NCBI GenBank assembly: GCA_022340715.1
Contig: JAJDNK010000267.1
Span: 1-32,655, forward strand
DNA length: 32,655 bases
DNA from: a bacterium BMS3Abin03
GTDB lineage: Bacteria > Bacteroidota > Ignavibacteria > Ignavibacteriales > Ignavibacteriaceae
Direction of reading: 5' to 3'
The stretch's first letter is position 1. Every line of letters starts with the position of its first letter. Positions 14,959 through 25,803 of this stretch are shown here, piece after piece. The translations under genes and the position numbers were made by a program. A model generated the notes under the pieces. It saw only the letters and a list, made by a program, of their open reading frames with translations, did no database searches and was not told the origin of the DNA.

Positions 14959-16527
14959 TTACTTTGGCTCCATTGTTATAACCGGCAATATCATTTCTTC
15001 AAGTGAAATCCCGCCATGCTGAAAAGTATCTTTATAATGAGTAAGGTACTTGTGATAATCAGTAGGATATACAAAAAAGTAATCCTCCTTGGCTATTATA
15101 TAATTTATTGTAACACCTCGTTTCGGAAGTTTGTACTCAAGAGGATTTTTTATGTAGACAGCATGTTTATCATCTACTTTTAGATTTCTTCCATATTTAA
15201 ACCTTAAATTAGTAGATGCTTCTTTATCGCCGAGAACTTTTGCGCCTCTTAGTGAACGAATACTTCCGTGATCAGTTGTGATTACTATCTTAACATTTTT
15301 CATCTTCGCAAGTGAACGGAACGTACCAAGTAATGATGAATGATTAAACCAGCTATTTGTAAGGGATCTGTAAGCAGGTTCGTCCGGCGCGATTTCTTTA
15401 AGAAGATCGGAATCCGAACGTCCGTGCGCAATCATATCTAAAAAATTCACAACCACCGCAGTCAAATGATTGTTAGAATAGGAAAGAATATTCTGTTCAA
15501 AATTTCTGCCAACTTCAGGATCGATAATCTTAATGTACTTTAAATCATTTCGTAATTTTATTTTTTTTCGATCCAGAAGTAATTGAAGTAATTCCTTTTC
15601 GTAACGATTCATGCTCGACTCATCATCATCTTTTCCATGCCACAAGCTGGGATAATATTTTTCAATTTCGCTTGGATACAATCCGCTGAAAAGAGAATTC
15701 CTAGCATATGGCGTTGCAGTCGGCAGTATTGAGTAATAATAATCTTTTTCTATATTGAATAAATCTACCAATTGCTTTTCCATAACTGTCCATTGATCCA
15801 TTCTCAAACAATCAAGCACGAAATAGAATACGTTCGAAGTTTCGTTCAACACATGAGGCAAGACATATTTCTCAGTTATCTCTGTTGTTAATGTTGGAGT
15901 ATCAATATCTCCCTGGGTAACAATCCAATCTTTATAATTTTTTTCTACGAATTTAGAAAACACTTTATTAGCTTCTCTCCATTGGTCAGTTAGAGTTTGT
16001 CTCAGTCCAATTTCTGAATGCTGATCTAATTCAACATCCCAGTTAACAAGCTTAAGATAAATATCAATCCATTCAGCAAAATCAAGATTGTTCATTAATG
16101 CCTGGGAAATAAGACGAAAATCCTGAAGATAGTCCTTCGCCGCATATTCACCGGATATCTTTTTCCCTTCTATAATTTTCTTACAAACAAGTAACACCTG
16201 GCTGGGATTTACAGGTTTGGTAAGGTAATCGTTTATCTTGCCGCCTATAGCTTCGTTCATTAACGATTCCTCTTCGTTCTTGGTAATCATCACAACCGGG
16301 AGACCTGGCTTTATTGTTTTTATTTTACTCAGTGTTTCAAGACCCCCCATTCCAGCCATCATTTCATCGAGAAATATCAAATCGTAGTTTTTTTCACTTA
16401 CAGCTGATATTGCATCTTCGCCGTTCGTTACGGTATCCACGCTATAACCTTTTTCAGAAAGAAATATGATGTGAGATCGAAGTAATTCGATTTCATCATC
16501 AACCCATAAAATCTTATTTTGTTCCAT
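14959..16527 (-). CDS. porX: PorX-type response regulator with PglZ phosphatase-like domain
   Basis: PorX is the two-component response regulator linked to control and function of the type IX secretion system. The 522-residue protein has an N-terminal receiver domain (4-125) with acidic pocket Asp10-Asp11, phosphoacceptor Asp54, switch Thr82 and Lys104 in LTKPV. A linker follows, then a PglZ domain of the alkaline-phosphatase superfamily (about 230-520) with metal-site candidates Asp239 (FVLDCLRMD), Thr272 near ATPYARNS, Asp364-x-x-x-His368, and TTDHGS (Asp419, His420), and a C-terminal HGGISLEEM. There is no DNA-binding domain. It lies 79 bases after sprA and five before tsaE. No porY-like kinase is in the window. 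Confidence 0.93.
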   Translation of the reverse strand: MEQNKILWVDDEIELLRSHIIFLSEKGYSVDTVTNGEDAISAVSEKNYDLIFLDEMMAGMGGLETLSKIKTIKPGLPVVMITKNEEESLMNEAIGGKINDYLTKPVNPSQVLLVCKKIIEGKKISGEYAAKDYLQDFRLISQALMNNLDFAEWIDIYLKLVNWDVELDQHSEIGLRQTLTDQWREANKVFSKFVEKNYKDWIVTQGDIDTPTLTTEITEKYVLPHVLNETSNVFYFVLDCLRMDQWTVMEKQLVDLFNIEKDYYYSILPTATPYARNSLFSGLYPSEIEKYYPSLWHGKDDDESSMNRYEKELLQLLLDRKKIKLRNDLKYIKIIDPEVGRNFEQNILSYSNNHLTAVVVNFLDMIAHGRSDSDLLKEIAPDEPAYRSLTNSWFNHSSLLGTFRSLAKMKNVKIVITTDHGSIRSLRGAKVLGDKEASTNLRFKYGRNLKVDDKHAVYIKNPLEYKLPKRGVTINYIIAKEDYFFVYPTDYHKYLTHYKDTFQHGGISLEEMILPVITMEPK

Positions 16528-16606
16528 AATTAAATAATCTGATTTTATAATTAGTAAAGATAATTAAGATGCAGCAACTTTGCGAGAGAAAAAGGATGTA
16601 ACAATA

Positions 16607-19600
16607 TTACTGTATCACAATATTTACATCCAGACCTGCTTCATTTGTTGTTGTGGGTGATATTCGCGCAGCACCTTCCGGCTCAACTGTAGATCGTTTA
16701 TAAAAGAGAGATAGAGTAACTTTTGAACTTATCGTATAACGAACTCTCGGTTCTATACTCGTCCTTGTTGTACCATTTTGCGGTGTACCTTTCTCGCTGA
16801 AGTTATCCATTTCAAAACGAACTACTGAGTTTTGTGTTAAAGTATAAGATAATGTAAACTCGATATCATTCTTCAAAGCAATACCAAATAAAGGTAGTTC
16901 AAAACCGGATTTGGAATAGCTTGCTGAGAATCCAATATCTTTCGAAAATGTTTCCGTAATATTCGTTGTAGTTACACCGAGATCATAACTGCTCCTAGTT
17001 GAGTACTTAATGTTTCCCGATAAATTACCTCCCCACAACTGACCAAATGTCATGTTCAAACCTACAAGAGGTGAAAAGCCATAACTGATTTTTTGAGATT
17101 GAATTTCTTTTTTTCCACCTTTAGTTAATTTCCAGCCTTCCGTATAATCCGATGCATAGGAATGATCAAGTGTAACTCTTTCTGCTATTGCGCTAAATAT
17201 TGGAAACTTTTCGAGTCCATCCCAGCTAAAGTGCCAGTTGGCTCTTGGTAAGTATTTTGTAATGGTTGAAAGGAATCCTACAGAACCAAACCAGTTTGCA
17301 GTTTCAAATCCTTTGATGAAGGCATCCGATAAACTTTTCTTTGGATCAGCTGCATTGGGATCATAAAGTGCATTAACTTTTTTAATCCCTACATCAAATA
17401 GTGGTAGAGGTAAACTAAGAAATGACCTTGAAAGACTTCCGGTTGAGGTTTGATTAGCAATAACCATATTTCCAAATTCATCCGCAGTAATAGTTGTATT
17501 CCTGTTTAATCCCCAGCTTACCTTCCAGGTAACATCAATCTTTGCTCCTTCCCATAATGGTCGGGATGTTCTGAAATCAAATGAATTCTTTTCAGAGAAC
17601 GCATCACTAAGATTGGTACTATCGCTTAGAGCGCGAGGTCCGACATCTTGACTTAAACCAAACATAAATCCACGCGTAGGACCACCATTCCTGTTATATG
17701 AAAATCCCCAGAAGTTACCAAAACCTGTCCCATTACTTTCTAAACCTGTTTTCGATACCGTGTTATTATTTGAGAAGTTGAAAGTGAAATTTTCCCAATC
17801 GAAGAATACAGCTTTAAGAACAAGTTTGAAAAAGCTGAAGGCTCTTGATAAAGATGAAGGTTTATTATCAATTAGCAAACCTAACGAATCCACACCTGTA
17901 CTAGTTGAATCATTGTTTTTTATATTTTCAATATCTCTATTTCTGTTAATGTTATTCCGGGTATTATTTCCTCCTTCTTCGTTTTCAGAACTCTTAAAAA
18001 TCGGCTCTGTTAAAGATTTCCATCTTAAAACTAGTCCTACTGTGCCGCTGGCTGAATATCCTGCACTTCTTCCAAGCTCTTCCTGTCTTAAATCATTTCG
18101 CCAGGTATAACCAACGCGGTAGCCTCCCGATAAAGTAAAGTACCTGTTGATATTCCAAAGAGAAGGTAACCTCGGTTGTAGCCGAAAATCAACACTCTGC
18201 TGGTACGAAACATCTTTACCGAAACCTTCACCACTTAGTATGTCATTCCAGATTTGGCTTTCTGATCTCTCAACTTCATTATTACCAGTACCAGTTGTTA
18301 GAAGGTAGGCAAGTGATGAGTTTATAGCGACATTATATGAAGTACTTAAGTTCAACAATCCACCATCAGTTACTTTCCACCCAAAGCTAAATCCTCTTGC
18401 AGCGGTAAAATCCCTTGATACATTTTCTTTTGAAGGGATATTACCTGTTACTCGTGTTATACTACTATTACGATTTCTTCTTGCAGAAATATTCCCTGAA
18501 AAATTTTGTGGTGTGTAATAGACTTTAACATCTTTGTAATCATCGAAAAGAGAAACAAACCACCCAATTACCGGAATATTTGCTGGCTTAAAGTAAAGAT
18601 CGTTACTCAGATTAACACTATAATTTGCAGTTGCATTCCAAATCCAGTTTCTTGTTTGGGCAACCGTAGGACTTCTGCTAAAAGCATTATTATAGTTGAA
18701 CCCAAATGAGAGAGCATTAAAAGAATCACGTATGTACCAGAGGTTTGTTGGAATCACAAATTTAATATTTGAAGCAGAAATAGTATTCGATACATTCACA
18801 GTTTGCGTTTCAGCTATGAATTGCTCAGGTGTTTTAGTATTTGTTGAACTGACTGTATCTGAAGTTGACTCCAATCGCTTAGCAGCCTGATCCACTTTTA
18901 TATCTGTTCCCGGGACATATAATGGTTTACCTATTGACTCCGAGTGAGATACATTTACCTGCAAATTACTTTGAGGCATATTCACAGGCAGCAGTTTAAG
19001 AACATTTAAATTTGCAGAGACATTCCAGTTTCTACTATCTACTCTTGAACCGAATCTATCCGCAAGTCTGTGAAAATATGGATTTGTCTGACTCATATTA
19101 AAATTAACTGTCATAAGATCAGCTAATTTTACTGATGTACCGAAAGTATAAGCCCAGCCAGATCTATCATCAGCACCAATTACTCTTAACTCATTCACCC
19201 AGATCTCTCCTGATAACGGTCCGGGATTATAACCATTATTAGGATTATAAATTCCTACCGTTAAAAACCTAACTGCGGTTAGAGTTGGATTCCCTTTCAC
19301 CCTATAATAATGTCCCGGATGACCGGGAACAGGTACAGGTACAATTTGCCCTAAGGAATCTCTCGCATTATTTTTTATAGCTGTAAGTTCATCAAATTTA
19401 ATTGAAACGCTATTCCAACCAGTACGAACAGGTTGACGATATTCATAATAATTATTGGTATCTGTTCCAAATCTGAAAAAGACCTCGGATGAATATTCAC
19501 CTGTCGTTTGATCATTGTTAGAAATGGAACCAGGACTGTTATTATCGTCTCCGTGTATAAAAAGTTTCATTTCAGAATAGCTGAAAACATCGAGAGGACG

Positions 19601-22600
19601 ATACAAATATTTAATCGCTTCCCGAGAATCTCCATCCGGTAGATCTTGTAAGATTAAATTTAATGCCTGCTCGTTTTTATAAATCTCTTCATCCGGTCTT
19701 GTTCTGTCTCTCTCACGGGTAACTCCTGGTGGACTTGTGTAATCTTTATTCTCTTCCTGACTTACTACAGAGATAGTTAACACTGAATCTTCAGGATCGG
19801 GTTTCTGCCACTGACTTCCTACTAAATTAAACTCAGCTATTTGAACATGAATTTCTTGACTGACTCCGGTTACAAACAGCCTCATTGTTTCAACATTTGA
19901 AAGACTCGCATTTCCGAAGTCTGATAAAGAATCCCTTAGTGGAATCCTGTATAAATACCAACCCTTATCTGTAAAACCACCGCCAGCTAAATAAGGATTT
20001 GTTGCAGCATTAGTATCAAGAGGAATCTCGTATCTAAAATAGCTGTTGACCAGATCAACAGATCCATTTCGGTTTAAATCTTCGGTATCTGGCAGTCTTC
20101 CTGCATCTGTTAAAACTGCATTACCTTCCGTTCCATTAATATTATAATAGTTTATTGCATCTAGATCCTGCCCCTGAACTGGTTTAAAATTATCTCCCGA
20201 TGGATCAGACCTATCTCTTGCATTCGGAAAATGTACCCGTTCCTGTGAATCAAACAAGGTATCAAGTCCTGTATCTTCACCTTCATCAATTATTTCATTC
20301 AGGTTTTTATCCTCGGTATTTAACTTTCCATCAGGAATAACGTCTTCACTGATAAGCCCCATATCAAGATACAATTTTGCATCAGGTGGTGTATCGACAA
20401 TGTGCATCCAGAATTCAACGAAATCTATATTTTGTTCAACTAGATTATTTGCAGTTGATGAAAGAATTCTTTGTGTTCCTCCCCACCTTTTTGTAAGATC
20501 AGTATCATCTGTAGGATCCCAATTATTAGTACCAACTGAATCAGGTAAATAAACAAAATCCATTACTGTTACCTGCTGGTCAGATCTTGCAACCTGTTTT
20601 CTATCTCCATAAATTTGATCAACTGTAATGTAGGATGGAGTAACATTATACCAAAAGCTTTTAGCTTTATAAGGCATTCTTTGACTTTTATTTAATCCTC
20701 CTAATCCGGGAATCATATCAGGGGGGCTGAGGTCCTTCCAACCTGTGTAACCAATACCAACAGGAATGGTTTTTTTAGCACCTTCAAAATCATCTATATA
20801 AGCAATACTTTTCCCCTCATCGGAGGAAATGGTACTTTTCTTTGTGTTAGGGTCAGGATTCATATATGCATATTCTCCTGAAAAAGTAATACCGGACATT
20901 TCCCTGGTTGAGATAACATTATCCAAAAGCCTGGTAACAAATGGCAGATCGGCCCCAGTTTTAAAATCAAGACCATATATAGTATTGCTTAAAGGTTCTT
21001 CACCAATTCTTACTTTATCACTTAACGTTTGCTGGTTCAAATTCATTATTGTAAAACCCAGCTGTGTTTTGTCTGAAAATGTATAAAGCCCCCTTGCACC
21101 TAGCAAAGTTTTAGATGCAAGTTGAAATAGATCATTTTGTTCATAAGTTATTTTCAAATTTGCTCCCGGCACAAGTGCAGCGTCATTCCTGATCGTAACC
21201 TGCCCTATTGTATAATCTACAGTATAATCTACACCAGGAGTTAATTCTCTGTTATCAAGTAAAACTTTAACGGAGTTTTCAACTACATTAAAACCGAGCT
21301 GGTAAGTTGAAGATGCCGTGCCCGTTTGCTTTCCGGTCATCAACCACTTATCGTTAATTTTATCCTGCTGTGCATAAGTTTTTGTTGTATCGTAAACCTT
21401 TTGGAAAGTGTAATCACTCAAAGCCGGTGGAATATTTTTGCCAAATGGTTCAAGTACAGGGAAAACTATTTCACCGGTTTCCGGAAAAATTGTGAACCCT
21501 TGACGCCAATCGAAAACATCATCGGGATTTGGATTCCCTCCTTCTCCTTGTTGATCCAACCCAAATGCCTGGAGCAGTTTTACATTACCGCTTGCAGTTT
21601 GCAATTCATCAGTCGGATCCTGTCCAACTACTTCGTATTTAATTCTAAAATCAAATCCTTCTTTATTAATATTCCTGCTTCCCGTAGGATAAATATTTTT
21701 TAACTGTAGCTTCCATGCATCTGTATACTGAGGTTTAAGATACTTAGGTTTTACTAGTTTTAAAACTAAGATTGTGTCTTCTGAAGTTGAAACGAACTCT
21801 CCATAAGTTTTTTCACTTCCGGTTGGCCCTTGTTTGAACGCAACAGCTATTACATCTTGATCCTGAATTGAAGTTTTAAATGAAATAAATCCTGTTTCGG
21901 GATGTAACTCATAATCGGTTCCTCTTGTCAATAATTCAAATCTACCTGTTTCCTGTTCACCGGGAATAGGATTTTCAAGCGTTTGTCTTAGATTATCTGG
22001 ATATTTAGTCTGACCTGGTAAAAGTGGATCAAGATTAAGATATGCATTCGCATAACGTAATTTAGATTGATCTGATACTATTTGATTGATAGATTTCCAA
22101 ACTTCAATATCATTTACAGTAAGCTGATTATCAACAAGCGCGGGTATCCTGAAGAAGTAATTTCTGAATAAGGTACTATCAGCATACACTTTATCAATGA
22201 AGTAATGATTTTCAGAGTAATTATAAGCCCTTATACTATATTCAGTTGAGGTTGAACCACCGGAAACCGAAACTTCTTTCGTCTCACCTTTCTTCTGGCT
22301 TGCTATTGTTGTTAAACTGAAAGGACCCATTTTAAACTGAGCTTTAATACCAAACAAAGCTTCTGCACCTCCAACCAAAGAAGATGTTTGCATAGAAACA
22401 TTACCTGCTTCAACACTTTGAATTATTTCATCTTCATAACCAGTATATTTTATTTTTAACTGGTTTTCATACTGGAAAGTTCTTTCCGTGTTCCAATCTG
22501 CAGATATGTTCAGTTTATCGCCGATTGTACCATTTACATTTATCTGTACCTGTTGTTTGAAGTCCGGTTCATTACGTGTATTACCCAGCCTTGATGCAGT

Positions 22601-23510
22601 AACTCCTTCAGTTGTTTCATTTCTCCAGGCGCCATGAATTTGTACGGAACCACCTATCTTTAAGCTGATTTTTGGTTCTCCAAAAATACTTAACACGCCG
22701 ACTTTTGGAAGAGGTATTTCAAAATCCGTAAGGCTTGTAATCAACTCACCTAATCCTAGCTTATCGGATTTAAGTTCATATTGATAGCCAAGATTCTCCC
22801 AAAGTCTTCGTTCGTGTAATGCCAGTTTCATATTAATATAATCTTCAATGGGCATTCTTAAGGCAACCTTTGTTTCCTGTCCTGCAACCTTTTCTCTTAT
22901 CTCGACATAATGTCCGGTAGAATCTATACTGATAGTTCTTTGTCTGAGTCCCGGTGAAGGATGAATAAAAAATCCCGATTGTTTCTTTTCTTCAACAGGT
23001 ACATAAGGAAGATCTTCTCTGTGATAATGAAAATATTTTAACCGATTCGTAGAATCAATTGCCATCCAGTTTTTCTTTAGTGAATCAGCAATCGCTGTAG
23101 AGTCTGATATTAAAGTTGAATCGGAACTAATTGTTGAATCGGAAAATACATGAGTTGTGGAATCTGTTTCAACCAGATTAGAATTAAGATTAATTGTCTG
23201 CTGATCGTTAGAATCGGAAGGTGTTGAATTATTAATTAAAGCATCAATATCATTTTCGTTATCTTCATAGGAATTTGATTTCGGATCTTCTGAATGGGTG
23301 AGATTGCTGTTAAGTTGGGAAGGATGATTCGCCAAATACAGCATTTTAATCTGCATCAACCTATCTATTTTAGATTGATGTTTAGTACTGAATCCCAGAT
23401 TTATTCCTGCATAAAAAACTGCCGCAGCACACGCAATAACACAGGAAAATTCCCGGTAGTGTTTTAATACTTTTTGTCTAATATGTTTTCCCGATGGGAA
23501 TGTTGTACAT
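16607..23510 (-). CDS. sprA: Type IX secretion outer-membrane translocon SprA/Sov
   Basis: SprA is the very large beta-barrel that forms the T9SS outer-membrane pore. The uninterrupted frame runs from 23509 to 16607, about 2,300 codons, as expected for the family. Beta-barrel features are abundant: long alternating strands, GSVQIHGAWRNETTEGV near the N-terminus, a SIAYIDDFEGA region, many aromatic strand ends, and a final barrel part ending in VNIVIQ. The usual ATG/GTG/TTG first occurs only at TTG 23359, which would omit a clear signal-peptide-like region (HIRQKVLKHYREF then CVIACAAAVFYAGINLGFS). An ATG at 23510 reaches the frame if the AAAA run at 23486-23489 had one A fewer, giving MYNIPIGKHIRQKVLKHYR. 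ATT at 23482 is the other option. Confidence 0.93.
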
Positions 23511-23760
23511 TACTCGTATTTAGAAAAGTAAAAATACCCTATAGTGGCTCCTCTTTTTTATTAATCCGGTGAAAAAAATTAGACAATAAAAAGTTCATTT
23601 TCAATAAATTTCCCCATCATATCTTAAAAATACAATATTAATGTAATTCAATTAAGAAGAGTTAAGAAGGTAATTTTTTTTCACTGTAGATTTTTCGCCA
23701 GACACGCTAATTATGAATATTTATGACGGAATGTTTACTACAAACTTGATCACTTAAAAG
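23511..23760 (-). promoter_or_regulatory. Upstream region of sprA
   Basis: These 250 bases between the cupin stop and the likely sprA start hold no gene. The stretch is AT-rich with T- and A-runs and a short direct repeat TTAAGAAG near 23653-23668. No convincing -35/-10 pair, terminator or riboswitch was seen, but the sprA promoter must be here unless the gene is read from the cupin transcript. Confidence 0.3.
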
Positions 23761-24264
23761 TCATCGTGTAAACTTAACTATTACTTCCTCGTATTGAGGG
23801 AATTCCTTAACCAAATCGTTTCTATTACCAAGTTCGAAATCGTCAAAATCAAAACCCGGTGAGACAGTACAGCCAATTAATGCAAAAGAGTTTTTATCAA
23901 TTAACTCCGCTGCAAACCATGAATTTTTCTTAATTACTGTCTGGAAGGTTTCCCTTTTATTCAGATCATTTCCTAATCTAATCTTATCAAGTAAACCCTT
24001 TTCATTTATAACAATAATTGTTAAAGCCGTACCATCATAAAAATGCCAAAGTTCATCAGATTTCAATCTGTGAAAAGACGAGAATTGATTTCCTTCCAAC
24101 ATGTAATAAATAGATGTGGAGAATGAGCGGGAAGAGTTATATCTTTCCGATAAATGATTTACTTTTATCAACTCCTCCGATCTGTACACTTCCGAAAAGT
24201 ATCCGCCTTCAGGATGTACTTTCAACTGGAGTTTATCAATATATTCCTTAGCTTTTTTGTTCAT
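23761..24264 (-). CDS. Cupin-fold protein of the DUF985 family
   Basis: The 167-residue protein matches the DUF985 (cupin_5) pattern: HPEGGYFSEVYRS at the N-terminus, TSIYYMLEGNQFSSFHRLKSDE, then LWHFYDGTALTI, and near the end GCTVSPGFDFDDFEL. The histidines and glutamates in SSFHRLKSDELWH are the usual metal or ligand-contact positions of the cupin. Family members have been proposed to act on small sugars or other metabolites; the function is not established here. The ATG at 24264 is divergent from the M28 peptidase gene. Confidence 0.9.
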   Translation of the reverse strand: MNKKAKEYIDKLQLKVHPEGGYFSEVYRSEELIKVNHLSERYNSSRSFSTSIYYMLEGNQFSSFHRLKSDELWHFYDGTALTIIVINEKGLLDKIRLGNDLNKRETFQTVIKKNSWFAAELIDKNSFALIGCTVSPGFDFDDFELGNRNDLVKEFPQYEEVIVKFTR

Positions 24265-24312
24265 AAGACTTTTATAATAATTTTATACGGAATGTAAAAT
24301 TAGTTATTTTAT

Positions 24313-24341
24313 TTGGGTTAAATGAAAATAGTTCTTATAAT
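24313..24341 (+). promoter_or_regulatory. Sigma-70-like promoter for the M28 peptidase gene
   Basis: A perfect TATAAT -10 (24336-24341) lies 17 bases after TTGGGT (24313-24318). Transcription would start near 24348, only about 12 bases ahead of the TTG start codon at 24360, so the leader is short, and the AGGGA ribosome-binding site would lie almost at the 5' end. The match is good but the short leader weakens it. Confidence 0.4.
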
Positions 24342-24359
24342 TTATTCAGGGAAGACATT

Positions 24360-25772
24360 TTGAAAAATTTTCTAATCATAAAAAAATCATTATTCATTTT
24401 TATTTTTTCATTATGGATTACAATCCCATCAATTGCTCAAACTGATATAGATTCTACCAAAATTCTTAAGTATAAAAATATCTCACAACAAATTGTTACT
24501 TCAGCCTTGAACGAAAGACTCGGATATAAAATGTTGAGAAGCCTTTGCAGGATTGGACCAAGATTGAGTGGATCAAAAAATTCTTTGATCGCAATTAATT
24601 GGGCATATAACAAAATGCAGGAAATGGGTTTTGATTCTGTATGGAAACAACCGGTTAAAGTTCCTCACTGGGAAAGAGGTGATGTTGAAGAAGCCGTTCT
24701 CAACGATTCTGCTAAAGTCCATTTTAAAAAGCTGAGCATACTGTCGCTGGGTGGGAGCGTTGGAACTACTGAAGAAGGTATAACAGCAAAAGTTATAGAA
24801 GTAAAAACTTTCGATGAATTGGAAAAAAGGAGAGATGAAGCAAGAGGAAAAATAGTTTTTTTTAGTCGTCCACTTGATCAGGCAACTGTAAACACTTTTA
24901 CGAGTTATGGCAATGCAGTTGATCAGAGAGTTTATGGTGCAAATGAAGGTGCAAAATACGGAGCTGTCGGTATGCTTGTCAGATCTATAACAACACAGTA
25001 TGATAACGTTCCGCATACCGGTGTAATGATTTATGCAGATAGTCTTCCGAAAATTCCTGCTGCGGCACTTGGATATACTGATGCTGATTTTTTAAGTTCG
25101 GCTCTGAAGGAAGACCCTAACTTAACGGTAAGTTTAAAGTTAAACTGTAAAACACTGCCCGATGTACAATCATATAATGTTATCGGAGAAATTAAAGGGA
25201 GCGAATTTCCTGATGAAATAATTTTGATGGGAGGACATATTGATAGCTGGGATGTAGGCGAAGGCGCACATGACGATGGCGCCGGATGCACGCAGGCAAT
25301 GGAAGTGGTGGATTTATTTAAACGCTTGAATATAACACCTAAAAGAACAATACGAGTTGTTTTATTTATCAATGAAGAAAATGGTGGACGTGGTGGCAAA
25401 ACTTATGCTTCTTTTGCCGATTCTTCTAATCAAATCCATATTGCTGCAATTGAATCGGACAGAGGTGCATTTACTCCGAGAGGTTTTACCATTAATTCAG
25501 ACTCAACAGCTTTGCTTGAAAAGTTAGAAAGCTGGTTACCTTATTTGCAAACCGCAAACATAGACTGGATAAGAAACGGCGGCAGCGGTTCGGATATATC
25601 TAAATTAAAAAAAGCAAAACTATTATTCGGATATATACCGGATTGTCAAAGATATTTTGATTTTCATCATTCGGCTAAAGATATATTTAATGTAATAAAT
25701 CCTCGTGAGCTTGAACTTGGAACTTCGGCAATGACAATTCTTACTTATTTGTTGAGCGAAGAAGGAATTTAG
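24360..25772 (+). CDS. Secreted M28 zinc metallopeptidase with PA domain (carboxypeptidase Q-like)
   Basis: The 470-residue protein begins with a signal peptide ending near IPSIAQ (27). A PA-type domain (about 130-265) is inserted before the catalytic core. The zinc ligands of the M28 family are visible: His293 and Asp295 (GGHIDSWD), Asp305 (HDDGAG), catalytic Glu339 with Glu340 (INEENGGRGG), Asp367 (AIESDRGAF), and His in FDFHHSAKD (436/437). This pattern matches mammalian plasma glutamate carboxypeptidase and bacterial homologues, which remove amino acids from small peptides. The start is TTG at 24360 with AGGGA ahead. No T9SS C-terminal domain is present, so it is probably periplasmic. Confidence 0.92.
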   Translation: MKNFLIIKKSLFIFIFSLWITIPSIAQTDIDSTKILKYKNISQQIVTSALNERLGYKMLRSLCRIGPRLSGSKNSLIAINWAYNKMQEMGFDSVWKQPVKVPHWERGDVEEAVLNDSAKVHFKKLSILSLGGSVGTTEEGITAKVIEVKTFDELEKRRDEARGKIVFFSRPLDQATVNTFTSYGNAVDQRVYGANEGAKYGAVGMLVRSITTQYDNVPHTGVMIYADSLPKIPAAALGYTDADFLSSALKEDPNLTVSLKLNCKTLPDVQSYNVIGEIKGSEFPDEIILMGGHIDSWDVGEGAHDDGAGCTQAMEVVDLFKRLNITPKRTIRVVLFINEENGGRGGKTYASFADSSNQIHIAAIESDRGAFTPRGFTINSDSTALLEKLESWLPYLQTANIDWIRNGGSGSDISKLKKAKLLFGYIPDCQRYFDFHHSAKDIFNVINPRELELGTSAMTILTYLLSEEGI

Positions 25773-25803
25773 TTTTTGCAGCTGATTAGTAAATAAATTA
25801 TAA

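Noticed and set aside
17760..21703. Several plus-strand open frames inside sprA (64 to 125 codons)
   Set aside because: sprA is continuous and well matched to its family; a 6.9-kb gene is expected to contain chance antisense frames.
24573..25399. Two antisense open frames of 147 and 122 codons opposite the M28 peptidase
   Set aside because: They mirror a clear protease gene, show no family pattern, and have the odd composition expected of antisense frames.
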